From Enchytraeus crypticus (taxonomy: Eukaryota > Annelida > Clitellata > Enchytraeida > Enchytraeidae): a DNA stretch of 64,000 nt. The notes under the pieces were generated by a model, which did no database searches, had not been told where the DNA came from, and saw nothing but the letters and a program-made list of their open reading frames with translations. Location of the stretch: the NCBI GenBank assembly GCA_905160935.1, contig CAJHZI010000478.1, positions 131,001 through 195,000 on the forward strand, in the 5' to 3' direction. This document shows, in pieces, positions 11,633-21,925 of the stretch; position 1 is the stretch's first letter; every line of letters begins with the position of its first letter. Both the position numbers and the translations under genes were made by a program.

Positions 11633-11834
11633 GACACGCCTATGGACGCGTATATTTAATTAAAGCGTCTTAACGCAGATATTAACAACTGCTCTCCCTC
11701 TCATCAATCATGGCGTTATTTTTCTGCTGGACGCCATCATGTTTTCCATCGAGCAGCGCTTACTCGAATGAACGGAAGATGCGACTGCATAATGATTGAT
11801 ATTAATGTACTGCGTGAGGATAGTAAAGTTAACG
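11633..11834. other. No recognisable feature
   Basis: Short non-coding spacer. Confidence 0.4.
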
Positions 11835-12005
11835 ATAATTATATGATATAATTTTATGATGTGATATAATTATTTGATATAATCATATGATATAATTATA
11901 TTATGTGATATACATGTAATTATATGATTTGATATAATTATATGATTTGATATAATTATATGATTTGATATAATTATATGATACGATATGATACGATATA
12001 ATTAT
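11835..12005. repeat. AT-rich minisatellite (TGATATAATTATATGATT)
   Basis: Roughly nine imperfect copies of a 17-19-bp unit made only of A, T and G on the plus strand, with runs such as GATATAATTATATGATTTG. Confidence 0.85.
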
Positions 12006-12217
12006 ATCATACTATTTTGCTGAAGAGGCAGAAAGGCTATTGTTTAATTGTGCTGGATGATTAATCATATATCGGAGCTTGCTGCCATGTGGCACTATCA
12101 ACAGCAATAATATGATTTATCATGGAATTAATTTTAAAAACCATACAAGAAACCTTTAAAGCAATCTCAAAGACCGGTCACAGGCTATGACACTGCTATA
12201 GTCGTTTAAAGAGAAGC
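12006..12217. other. No recognisable feature
   Basis: Short AT-rich spacer ending in AAGCTTGTTACAA at the GA tract. Confidence 0.4.
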
Positions 12218-12225
12218 TTGTTACA

Positions 12226-12262
<37 letters not shown>

Positions 12263-12402
12263 GACAGAGAGAGAGAGAGAGAAAGGGAGCGAGAGAGAGA
12301 GAGACAGAGACAGAGAATGAGGGAAAGAAGAGAGAGGAAGAGAGAAAGTGTATGTGCGAGAGAGGGGGTGGAGAGAGAGGGAGAGAGAGAGAGAGAAAAA
12401 CA
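12218..12402. repeat. (GA)n microsatellite, interrupted
   Basis: Purine-only tract of GA repeats with scattered C, A and GGG interruptions. Open frames on both strands are low complexity (RERERE or SLSLSL) and not genes. Confidence 0.95.
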
Positions 12403-12739
12403 GTTGGTACGCAAAAGGAATAATTATAAATGTGACCAAATTTTAGTACTTTTACCTAAAATAAGAACAACAGAAAATAACTTTTCATTCTTCATTCTAA
12501 TTTTAGGAATTCTTATTAATCTATATATCTGTGTAATCTATTATTTTCATAATATCTATAATTAATTTTCAGACGTATGACGCACGTGAATTATGCTTGC
12601 ATAATAACGAGATTTCACTAAAAATGTGCGTGTGAGAATTTGTCACAATAGCTGCTCGGACTCGGAAGCCATTGCGGGACTTAATTAATTCCTCGCTGAT
12701 CTCCAATTACTCATCCACAGTCTGTGATAAGAGGTTTCC
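12403..12739. other. No recognisable feature
   Basis: AT-rich spacer between two repeats. Confidence 0.45.
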
Positions 12740-13615
12740 ATGTGGGACTCCTACATAGTCATTAGATCTAATAGTGTTGTTACTTGTGCAGTAGACTTAA
12801 CTCACTCTAATAGTGTTGTTACTTGTGACTTAACTCACTCTAATAGTGTTGTTACTTGTGCAGTAGACTTAACTCATTCTAATAGTGTTGATACTTGTGA
12901 CTTCACTCACTCTAATAGTGTTGTTACTTGTGACTTAACTCACTCTAATAGTGTTGTTACTTGTGCAGTAGACTTAACTCACTCTAATACTGTTGTTACT
13001 TGTGACTTAACTCACTCTAATACTGTTGTTACTTGTGCAGTAGACTTAACTCACTCTAATAGTGTTGTTACTTGTGACTTAACTTACTCTAATAGTGTTG
13101 TTACTTGTGACTTAACTCACTCTAATAGTGTTGTTACTTGTGCAGTAGACTTAACTCACTCTAATACTGTTGTTACTTGTGACTTAACTCACTCTAATAC
13201 TGTTGTTACTTGTGCAGTAGACTTAACTCACTCTAATAGTGTTGTTACTTGTGACTTAACTTACTCTAATAGTGTTGTTACTTGTGACTTAACTCACTCT
13301 AATAGTGTTGTTACTTGTGCAGTAGACTTAACTTACTCTAATAGTGTTGTTACTTGTGCAATAGACTTAACCCACTCTAATAGTGTTGTTACTTGTGACT
13401 TAACTTACTCTAATAGTGTTGTTACTTGTGCAGTAGACTTAACTTACTCTAATAGTGTTGTTACTTGTGACTTAACTCACTCTAATAGTGTTGTTACTTG
13501 TGACTTCACTCACTCTAATAGTGTTGTTACTTGTGACTTAACTCACTCTAATGGTGTTGTTACTTTGCAGTAGACTTAGCTCACTCTAATAGTGTTGTTA
13601 CTTGTGAGTTGACTT
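12740..13615. repeat. 33/39-bp higher-order minisatellite
   Basis: About 24 units of two lengths. The 33-bp form centres on AATAGTGTTGTTACTTGTGA; the 39-bp form adds six bases (a GCAGTA-type insertion before GACTTAACTCAC). Both are multiples of three, so one frame stays open for 277 codons (12740-13573) as SNSVVTC-(AV)-DLTH repeats. It has no upstream gene structure and no known domain, so I treat it as non-coding. A five-unit, 177-bp super-repeat (33+39+33+39+33, marked by AATACTG variants) occurs twice, from about 12911 and 13088. Confidence 0.95.
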
Positions 13616-13639
13616 AACTTAGGCAGTGGACTATAAGTG

Positions 13640-13765
13640 AAATGTAGTAATATTGTATTGTACTATTTTATATATTATATTTTGTGTATTGTAAATATAT
13701 AATATATTATATTTTGTGTATTGTAATATATTGTATATTGTGTACTGGTAACATATTGTGTATTT
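13640..13765. repeat. AT-rich tandem duplication
   Basis: Two to three imperfect copies of a segment around TATATTATATTTTGTGTATT and TGTAAATATATAATAT. Confidence 0.7.
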
Positions 13766-15010
13766 AATGTGCTTAAACAATCCTCTAATGCTTCCTGCCA
13801 CAGTAGATCTACTGTTATACTTAACTACATGTACTTTATGAGATATCGTAATGTCGTTACTTTGATGCTACTGAAAAATAGTTATTAGGCTGAAAGTTAA
13901 CGGAAGCCTTTCGAGTCTGAAAAGTAGACCTACAACACTGACGAGGCCTATATCAATACCTAGGCCTAATCACTGTTGTGGCTAGAAAGAAAACATTGAT
14001 GGAGATATTAGTTCTTATGCAACATGTTTACGTAACGCAGACTGTGTAACATCATCATAGCTTCTGCATATGATGTCTAACATCCTGATATCTGTTACAT
14101 TGTGTCGATGAGGTTATACGCTGTTGATGTTCTATACTCAGAAATTCTGAGTCCGTCAGTGAAAAAACATCTGCAAGAAATATATCGATATTATCATACC
14201 TTCTGACTTATCCAAAGATTAGTGGTTTCAGACCTCTCACCCACTATCACTCATTGTCGTGTTTTTAAATAGCAGATTCAAAGCACACATTCCTAGAAAG
14301 ACTATCAACAAGATGATCATATGAATTAGGAATTACTTTTGCAAAACTACATTCTATCAATTGCACACTTTAACAATCCTAACTCTATCTTGATATAACT
14401 TAATCTTAATTTTAATAATCTTGTAACATTAGTGACAAAACGATAACAAAATATTGGTGTCCAGGAATCGAAACTGCACTTGATTAGAACAGGGGTCACG
14501 TGGTATTTCTAGAATATACGCCCATGACCTCACTGGAATAAGATACGTATTCCTTGAAAAGCTTGCCGTAATTGGCAATTATTTTTCTATATTCATCAGC
14601 TCCGAGTCATCCGGGAATATACGAGCGAATAATAATTGCCAGATTTGATTGCTTTGCTAATTGGCAAGAGCTGGTGTTGTCGTTGGGTCCTTTGTTGTTT
14701 TAATAACTCACCGCTGTTTCTACTTATCACAATGTATATAATTAATAATTTTGTACATGTACATGTATACACATGTATTCATCGATAAAAGGCCATTTTA
14801 TGATACACATTTTTTTGTAAACTAAATTTATGACGTGAATAATCTGAAAGGGCTTTTAAAGTAAAATGTTCCTGCAGTGAGGGGAGGGGGGTTAAGTTTT
14901 TCAAATCTAATTTGACAGTAGCAGTAGAACGATGTGAAACGACTATTTGAATTGAATTTGTGCAAATATTTTTCGCATCGCATTTAAATGAACACTTCAG
15001 ATATTATATT
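13766..15010. other. No recognisable feature
   Basis: About 1.2 kb without an array, SINE or credible open frame. Contains TAGGCCTA at 13961-13968 and a small GTACATGTACATG cluster near 14755. Confidence 0.5.
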
Positions 15011-15160
15011 GACTTGAATAATGATATTTATTTAACAATTGTACTTAAATAATTATATTTAAATAATTAGGCTTACATAATGACATTTAAATAATTATAT
15101 TTAAATAATTAGGCTTAAATAATGACATTTAAATAATTAAATTTAAATGATTAGAATTAA
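15011..15160. repeat. AT-rich tandem repeat (TTTAAATAATTA)
   Basis: About three copies of a ~48-bp unit alternating TATTTAAATAATTAGGCTTA and AATAATGACATTTAAATAAT. Confidence 0.85.
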
Positions 15161-15935
15161 TATAATTTGTAGTATAACTCAGCGACTTTTCCAATAACCA
15201 CAACACACGGGGAAGGAAAGTGGCTTGGCGCCAACATCTGCTCCCAGTTAGACATTAATATACTGCACGTCAGAGTTTATTTACATCTGCTGTTTGAATA
15301 ATTTACTCAGATATCTGTTGAATCATCGCAAGTCTTCCAGTAATATTCATAATTGAAATTGCAATCGAATTACTATTGTATATCTTTTACAGAATCATTT
15401 TCTGATGAGAAAACGAACGTCAAGTCTTTATTGGACATATTTTATAGGCTTTGAGCGATAATATGTCTTTTGTTAAAATACAACACGGAGTCTGTTAAGA
15501 TAAAATTAATAACTTAAAGAAAAGCCTATTTGAATAAACATTTTCTAAATAGTGCTAAGTACAGTAGGCAAATCACCCCAATACACTCCATTATAGATGT
15601 TTAGAGCCATAGCCATAGCCATACCTACCCTGTATTGTCATATACATACATTATGTGCATTTAGATTGTCGTTGAGACTTCGACAATAGCATTTGGTAAA
15701 GCTGAAAAAGCTAATACCAATATCAATACAATATCATTTGTTTATAGAGAAGCAGACTTTAGACATCAATCGCCTTTGCTTGCAGCCCTCTGTGAAAATA
15801 ATATATAATAATACATACAATATAATCATACCGAAGCCGGCATTAGACCTAACGTGGCTTAGCTTGCCCTGTAATGTAAACGCCTTTAGTTTTCATTTCT
15901 ACACCACCGATGAAGTACATGCTTGAAGAGTTTGA
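15161..15935. other. No recognisable feature
   Basis: Non-coding. A 77-codon open frame at 15693-15926 shows no recognisable domain and no repeat-free coding bias I can see. Confidence 0.5.
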
Positions 15936-16040
15936 TGGGAACGAACTAGTTGAATCAAAATGACTGAACTAACTCGTTAAGTCAATCTGACTGAACTAAC
16001 TAGTTAAATCAAAATGATTGAACTAACTAGTTAAATTAAT
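15936..16040. repeat. 27-bp minisatellite
   Basis: Four copies of a unit beginning TGAACTAACTAGTTAAATCA. It carries the palindrome ACTAGT, lost (ACTCGT) in one copy. Confidence 0.9.
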
Positions 16041-16415
16041 CTGATTGGACAAGCTAGCCATATCTACCAAACCCTACAGCTAAAGTGAGCTGCCAGTATT
16101 TGTCAGGATTGAAGCGTTTATCGTTAATTTCATTGTCTGTTTTGGTTAGATATAAGTTTAACTTTCAATATAAGATGTGAGAAAATTTTAGTCGGCTTGA
16201 TGGTAGTGCAGATAAAGGAAGCCTTTGCTGTGGAGCTGAAAAGCATCCACTGAATGCAGACAGTGCGGAGTCAGACTTCTAAGTCAAAATATCTGGAAAA
16301 TACAGACACTTTTAATAGTTGTGTGGGCAGGTTTTAAAAGTTCTGCTGCAGTCTACCTGGATAGCATTTGTCAATAAGCGACAATTGATTTGCCTGATAG
16401 TTGCCGAGCAGAATA
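16041..16415. other. No recognisable feature
   Basis: Non-coding spacer. Confidence 0.45.
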
Positions 16416-16545
16416 GCTTAGTGTTGAGTAGAAATATTTCAATTGGATTACTAAGTTTAATGCTGAGTGGAAGTACTTCAGATAGAGTACTAAGCTTAGT
16501 GCCGATTTAGAGTACTTCAGATAGATTAGTAAGCTTAGCACAAAT
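16416..16545. repeat. ~39-bp tandem repeat, three copies
   Basis: Units run from GCTTAGTG through GAGTACTTCAGATAG to GATTACTAA; copies are about 75-80% alike by eye. Confidence 0.75.
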
Positions 16546-16754
16546 CATTGGATTACTAGATTCGAGTGGATCATCGTACTACAAGTTATACACTCAGCTA
16601 TACATGTCGTCTCTACTTGTCATTTATTTCGTGAAAATTAAATAGTTTCTACGTTCTGTGGCGATACTTCTTAAGTCACAACTTTGATTTAATTAATTTG
16701 ACTTTGGCTCATTTTCGATCAATATATTATCTTTAGTCTATCAATAGAATACAC

Positions 16755-17000
16755 GAATGTCTATTCCATACCACTGCGCAGTGGTTAACGTCGAGAACTT
16801 TTAATGGACAGATTCTTAGGTGAATAGAACTCTCGTGGGTTCCATCGCACCCGCGCTGATCTGAGAGTAAAATCTCGGACATTCACTGTACTGGCTATAC
16901 GGAAAATGGACTAATTTGCCAAACGGTTTAAACATGTGGTTGGTGTTCAACAGTGAGAGATATCATAGTTGATCTTTTCACAATAATGCGTGTTGGCTTT
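16755..17000 (+). mobile_element. SINE-A copy
   Basis: Contains TAACGTCGAGAACTTTTAAT, CTCGTGGGTTCCATCG (mutated B box), GATCTGAGAGTAAAATCTCG, GGTTTAAACATGTGGTTG and GAGAGATATC. Full length by comparison with the copy at 7146-7380. Confidence 0.8.
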
Positions 17001-17740
17001 TACTTATCAGTGTCGGTGGGAATAAATATTCAATATTGGCTCAATTAAAGACGGACTATAGCTAATAATTAATTTTAGATATCGGACAATTGTTTGTCGA
17101 TAACTGCGGTTCAATGCAAAGGCATCGGTAGACCAATTTTGGCAAGAATATTAATTTATCTCGATGCCTCGGCCTAACTCTATCTTTGGCATTGATGCTC
17201 TAAACTGCCCTGCATTGCTGCACATGTGGCCTATGCTGGCTATAGGCTTTCGGTTCATCTTACTGTTATTACAATATCTACTTGATGTTTGTAAAAGAGC
17301 AATGGTATGAACTGATAACGATTAAAGTTCTCTCAAATTACAGGATTTATGAGAGTAATATTAAAGGCTATATTGGATTGGTTCTCGGAAGAACTGCGAA
17401 GCTGCTATATCAAACTAATGCACTTAACTATGTATATCAGATGAGATAATTTAGAACTCTTCAAATGGTTTACTACTTATTGATTTACGTATTAATTGGA
17501 TACAAACTGGCTGGTGAAAGATTTGATTCTAGTAGATAACCTCTGAGCGCAGGGATTTTGATCCATGCAAAACATTGAGATATCTGTCTTTTACTCTGTC
17601 AAATTAATTGTGTTACAATTATAAATTTAATAACATTTAGCTGAATTATTTTCTCAATGTAAATGAAAATAATGAAATGGAAAATAATTAGAGAGAGTGA
17701 GAAGGAAAATTTGAATGCTATGTCATTTTATAATAAATTC
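17001..17740. other. No recognisable feature
   Basis: AT-rich non-coding DNA. Confidence 0.5.
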
Positions 17741-17741
17741 T

Positions 17742-17785
17742 GTCATTCAGCCGCACAAGATAGAAAACTTGTGCGGTTGAATGAC
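17742..17785. repeat. Hairpin: 18-bp inverted repeat, one mismatch
   Basis: GTCATTCAGCCGCACAAG (17742-17759) pairs with CTTGTGCGGTTGAATGAC (17768-17785) around an 8-nt loop. The single mismatch is C to T and would still form a G-T pair in RNA. Confidence 0.9.
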
Positions 17786-17824
17786 TGGTTCAAAGTGCCT
17801 ATTTTTTAGTCATGAATTCAGAAA

Positions 17825-17945
17825 TGATAATGATGAGGTGAATGAAATTGTCGTAGGTTCGATTCTTGGAGACCTGATCAGGCTGTTAAATTGCGGACAT
17901 TTATTGGATCCATAAGTGGATAACGGATTTTAAAGAAGTTAAAAT
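17825..17945 (+). mobile_element. Diverged SINE-A-like fragment
   Basis: GTAGGTTCGATTCTTGGAGA (B-box-like), GACCTGATCAGG, AAATTGCGGACATTTATTGG and AAGTGGATAACGG follow SINE-A order with many differences. Confidence 0.45.
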
Positions 17946-17977
17946 AAATAAATACGGTTAAATAAGATAAATTTAAA

Positions 17978-18116
17978 GTGATAATAATAACAACAATTAG
18001 AGTGCTACAGTCATCAATGACAACATCGAGCACTATTGAGACAAAATCAAGCCGGCGAGCAAAAAAAGAAGGTTCAAAAACGGTGCAAATTCCAAAATCC
18101 AGAAATTCAGTCCAAA
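17978..18116 (-). mobile_element. Family C SINE-like copy
   Basis: Reverse complement of the copy at 4.8 kb: an AATAATAACAACAATT tail, AGAGTGCTACAGTCATC, TGACAACATCGAGCACT, AAGCCGGCGAGCAAAAAAAG and AACGGTGCAAATTCC. A 63-codon open frame through it is incidental. Confidence 0.7.
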
Positions 18117-18198
18117 GTGCTGTGCAGCCGTGTATTCATCAACCTAACCTAAATCTGGTTCCACACTAAAGATCTTTTCAGCTAATTTCGCTGACTGA
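18117..18198. repeat. 82-bp direct repeat, copy 1
   Basis: Runs from GTGCTGTGCAGCCGTG to TTCGCTGACTGA. Identical to 18508-18589 except for one base (CTAACCTAA versus CTAAACTAA). It abuts the end of the family C element. Confidence 0.95.
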
Positions 18199-18507
18199 TA
18201 AATATTGTTTAAATAATTACAGCTGAAAATATCAATAAAATGGGTTTTCTTGGAGTTAAAAATCCAAAGATCTTTCAAGGGCTACAGCAATCTAGCCACA
18301 GATCAATCAAAAGTGTACACTGCAAAACAATAATTCCTGCGAAATCAAATAAGCCTCTTACTCTAGTAAACAAAGTTTCTGAAGCGGTTTTCTGTTGCAA
18401 TCTTTGAAAACGTTTTTAGTAAATTTCCACAAAACACTTTCGCTTTAGAATTTGGTTTTTTCAAAGCTGTAGTTTATTTGACAAATTCCAGAGATTAGGT
18501 GGTAGAT
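18199..18507. other. 309-bp segment between two direct repeats
   Basis: AT-rich, no open frame of note. Either the body of a small element with terminal direct repeats or the rest of a partly duplicated 391-bp segment. Confidence 0.5.
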
Positions 18508-18589
18508 GTGCTGTGCAGCCGTGTATTCATCAACCTAAACTAAATCTGGTTCCACACTAAAGATCTTTTCAGCTAATTTCGCTGACTGA
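18508..18589. repeat. 82-bp direct repeat, copy 2
   Basis: Near-identical partner of 18117-18198, period 391 bp. Confidence 0.95.
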
Positions 18590-19230
18590 GCCGAAATGAC
18601 ACTCTAAGGACTTCCGGATGTTAATCCATCGCTAACTCGTTTCAGCATTCCTTCCTTTATGATCCTGTATCTCACTTAGGATTCTTTCATTTACGACGTT
18701 TTGTCGTCTGGATTCGAAACGAGACATTTTTTAAACAATTGACTTGTATGTTGAAAACTTTTATAATATTACGTTTATTGGTACAGCAAATTATTAAACT
18801 TTTTCGTTACAAGTTTTCAGTTTTCAAATTTTTGTCATACATTTAAACATACATATATATTACTTCTCTCTCTCTCTCCCTCTATCTTTTTCTCTCTCTT
18901 TCTCTACTTTTTTTTCTCTCTCTCTCTCTATCAATATCTGGCTTTACCGTCTGCAATTTTCTGTCAAACTTTTTTTTCGAAGAGTCAATGTAGAAATTTC
19001 TTGTCAGATTTCTTTGGTGTTTACGAAAGAGAACTCAAGCGATCAATCGATTTCAATGGATTAGTTTAAATTTCTCTACTTGTAGACTCTGTAATGGTTA
19101 ATCCGTAGTTCCTGTTATTCTGTTCGTTATTAATTTTCATTTATTATTCTATTCTTACTGCCATGCATTTTGACGAACAAAGATGAATATGATAAACTCA
19201 TACTCTAGAAGTCTAGATGTGTTCTGTAAA
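18590..19230. other. Spacer with an interrupted CT tract
   Basis: Imperfect (CT)n at about 18863-18930; otherwise AT-rich and non-coding. Confidence 0.55.
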
Positions 19231-19290
19231 TGTCAGTAGATCTAAGTAGAGCAGCAATTGTCAGTAGATCTAAGTAGAGCAGCAATGTTG
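19231..19290. repeat. 29-bp unit, two tandem copies
   Basis: GTCAGTAGATCTAAGTAGAG followed by CAGCAAT, repeated once without change. Confidence 0.9.
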
Positions 19291-19354
19291 TTCACAGACA
19301 CCCGCTGTTGTCCGTTGTTTCGAATATCACGACCCTCGTTGTAGCGATTGAGAG

Positions 19355-19412
19355 GTGGGATGGATGGATGGATGGATTGAGAGGATGGAGGAATTGATGG
19401 ATGGTTGTGCAG
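19355..19412. repeat. GGAT tetranucleotide repeat
   Basis: Short interrupted run of GGATGGATGGATGG. Confidence 0.8.
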
Positions 19413-19554
19413 GATTAGATGGCAGTCTCTCAACCGATGCGGTCAACGCGTACACAAGAATTCTCAGGATTATATTTCTCTCTTGAAGACAATAGCTCTG
19501 TGGATTGTAACATTTGAGAGAATTCTGGACATAGCTGCTCTGAATATTCAATGA

Positions 19555-19690
19555 AAGTAGAAAAATAGTGGTATTAGATTGAACATTCAGTAGAACAATA
19601 GTGGTATTAAGTTGAACATTCAGTAGAACAATAGTGGTATTAAGTGGAACATTCAGTAGAACAATAGTGGTATTAAGTAGTTGAATATTG
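19555..19690. repeat. 33-bp minisatellite
   Basis: About four copies of a unit containing AGTGGTATTAAGTTGAACAT and TCAGTAGAACAAT. Confidence 0.9.
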
Positions 19691-19714
19691 GCAGACATTA
19701 GAGCGGTATTGATT

Positions 19715-19960
19715 AATCATTGAATGGAATTGAACGGAACTGAACGGAATTGAAAGTAGAACGGAATTGAATATTCCTTGTACGTAGAACAGAATTTAAT
19801 AATTCCTGAAAATAGAACGGAATTGCATATTCGTTGGAAGTAGAACGGAATTTAGTATTCACGGAAAGTAGAATGGAAATTAGTATTCCCACAAAGTGTA
19901 ACGGAATTGGATGTTCATTTGAAGATGAATAGTATGGAATATTCCTTGAATATTCAATAC
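19715..19960. repeat. Degenerate array of AGAACGGAATTGAATATTCC
   Basis: Six to eight diverged units of variable length built on GTAGAACGGAATT and TATTCCTTG. Older looking than the adjacent 33-bp array. Confidence 0.75.
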
Positions 19961-20239
19961 TGAAAATATTGGTTGACTATTACGGAGTGTTTTAATTTAG
20001 GATATTTACAAATACTTGTAGTTCAGGAAGACTGGAATATCTCTAACTGTTTAGTAACTGTTTAGCTGTTAGTTGGTAACTGGTAAGATCTAGAAGAATC
20101 GAATTGTACTTATAACAGCAAACAGAATAGTCAATCGCTATTCGTTAGTTAAACGATCCAATCTATTACACTACTGGTATCGATCTGGTAATATTTATCC
20201 CGCCTTACCTGTACTCTATCATCATTTAGTGATCTATCA
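19961..20239. other. No recognisable feature
   Basis: AT-rich spacer. Confidence 0.4.
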
Positions 20240-20480
20240 TCAGAATGTTTTAATAGCGTAAATGTAACGTAATGCATTTTTAATTGACAGATCTTGAGGT
20301 GAATTGAACCCTCGTGGGTTCGAATCCCAGCCGCGCTGATCTGAGAGTAAAATCTTGCACAATCAACAAACTGGCTATACGGAAATGGTCTAAATTGCAT
20401 AGCTGTTAAACGTGTTGTATTGAAAGTGATAGATATCAGCATAGTTGATCATTTCGCTAGTATGCCAGTTTACTTTTACA
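20240..20480 (+). mobile_element. SINE-A copy
   Basis: Clean B box CGTGGGTTCGAATCCCAGCC, then GCGCTGATCTGAGAGTAAAA, TGGCTATACGGAAATGG and GATAGATATCAGCATAGTTG. A 97-codon open frame on the opposite strand is a shadow of the SINE. Confidence 0.85.
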
Positions 20481-20614
20481 TTTAAATAAAAGTTACATTT
20501 TTCTTGATAAATCAGTTAAATTCTAAAGTACATGCTTGGCTTTCCTAATTCCATTATAGTACACTGGCAGAAGTGTGGATTAAAATATTAGTATTGGATT
20601 GTTGTGATTGAGCT
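20481..20614. other. No recognisable feature
   Basis: Short spacer between two SINEs. Confidence 0.35.
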
Positions 20615-20700
20615 ATTGTTAATTTTCTCGCCCGCCACTGACATCGCTTCGACTTAGGAAACTGACGTTAACATTAGCTTTGCCATTAGGTTTTTAAAAA
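20615..20700 (+). mobile_element. SINE-B 3' fragment
   Basis: CTCGCCCGCCACTGACATCG then GAAACTGACGTTAACATTAG and CTTTGCC. The head is not recognisable. Confidence 0.6.
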
Positions 20701-21790
20701 TTATTTTATGAAAGTTTCATACCATTATAATTATTTGTGTCTTAAGTTTTTGCTAAAACTAGATGCAGCTATTCACCACACCTCACCTTAAATAATGTAT
20801 GGTTATTTATTTCCAGATTGGGCTCTTGCATTTATCCAATTCATGACATAGATTCCTTTGTAGATAGTATATTTCAGCATTAAGAGCACTCTATCAATCG
20901 ACTTTTTTCATTTCCTAGCACACATACAATAGAAATCAAACACAAAATAAATCAACATAAAGAAAATAAAGAATGTAACAGTTTTACAACTTTTACAAGG
21001 CACAGCCAAACTCCCATGAACTTTGTCGAATTTTTAGATCTATATCTAGAACCACTTGTAACTTTTATCCATGGAAAATTCTTCTAAAATTTGAACGTGG
21101 GTGTATTTCTCATCTAATTTAGTATCGGATCGAATTACTAAGTGAGTGATTGGAGAAAGGAACACGGCCAGCAGCTGTGGGATAACATAGCGCAGCTTCT
21201 TTTCTCTAAATTTGAAGAAAGTTGAGAGAAGTATGGTCGTCGGTAAAGCCTGCTTGGTTTTGCTTCTGAAATTTTCAGACGAATGTCTGAAATTTCGGAA
21301 ATCCCAAGATACAAATTCTTTGATCAACATGTACTACTGTCGAACTTGACCCGATTTCGCCACAGGGCTTTCTATGATAACATGTTAAATAACAATATTA
21401 ATTAGAATCGGTTACCGCATAGATACCGTGCACTGAACGGACATAAGGAATAGTGTAGGAGACGGTCAAGCTAAAAATAGAAGCTATAGTCTGGAAAGTT
21501 ACTTTTTTGAGAAATATTCTATTGATAAAGATTGCTAATGAAAAATCGATCTAAGAGTTTTGGCTGTTTAAAAGAGTTGATCAAGTATGTCGCGAAGGAA
21601 TAGCAATATGTTCAGGTAATAGTAAGATATCTAAGAAATGACTATTCACTCTCAAATAAACAAATCTTCCGCAGAACGTTTATTTGCGTCTGTGTTGACA
21701 TCACCAGCTTTAATAATAATAAAGGAACTATAACATCACTAAAATTAAACATTACAGTAATATAATGGTATAATAATACTATAATAACAA
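20701..21790. other. No recognisable feature
   Basis: About 1.1 kb non-coding. A 94-codon open frame at 21046-21330 (-) resembles nothing I know. Confidence 0.5.
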
Positions 21791-21925
21791 TAATCTCTCT
21801 CTCAGTGCACTGCCTACTGGCAGGTCCATGGTATATAACGTCTCTACTCTTCCCTGTCTTCCGTTTTCCTCTTCATGTCCACATATGAGTGTAACTCTCT
21901 CTCTCTCTCTCTCTCTCTTCTATGC
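21791..21925 (-). mobile_element. Family D LINE 3' end with CT tracts on both sides
   Basis: CTCTCTCTCAGTGCACTGCC, then TACTGGCAGGTCCATGGTAT, a CCTGTCTTCCG block and CACATATGAGTGTAA, closed by a second (CT)n tract at 21895-21919. On the minus strand the element ends in GA repeats. Confidence 0.65.

Noticed and set aside
12740..13573. 277-codon frame of SNSVVTC repeats as a secreted or structural repeat protein
   Set aside because: Unit lengths are multiples of three so the frame is trivially open. No signal peptide, splice context or flanking coding sequence.
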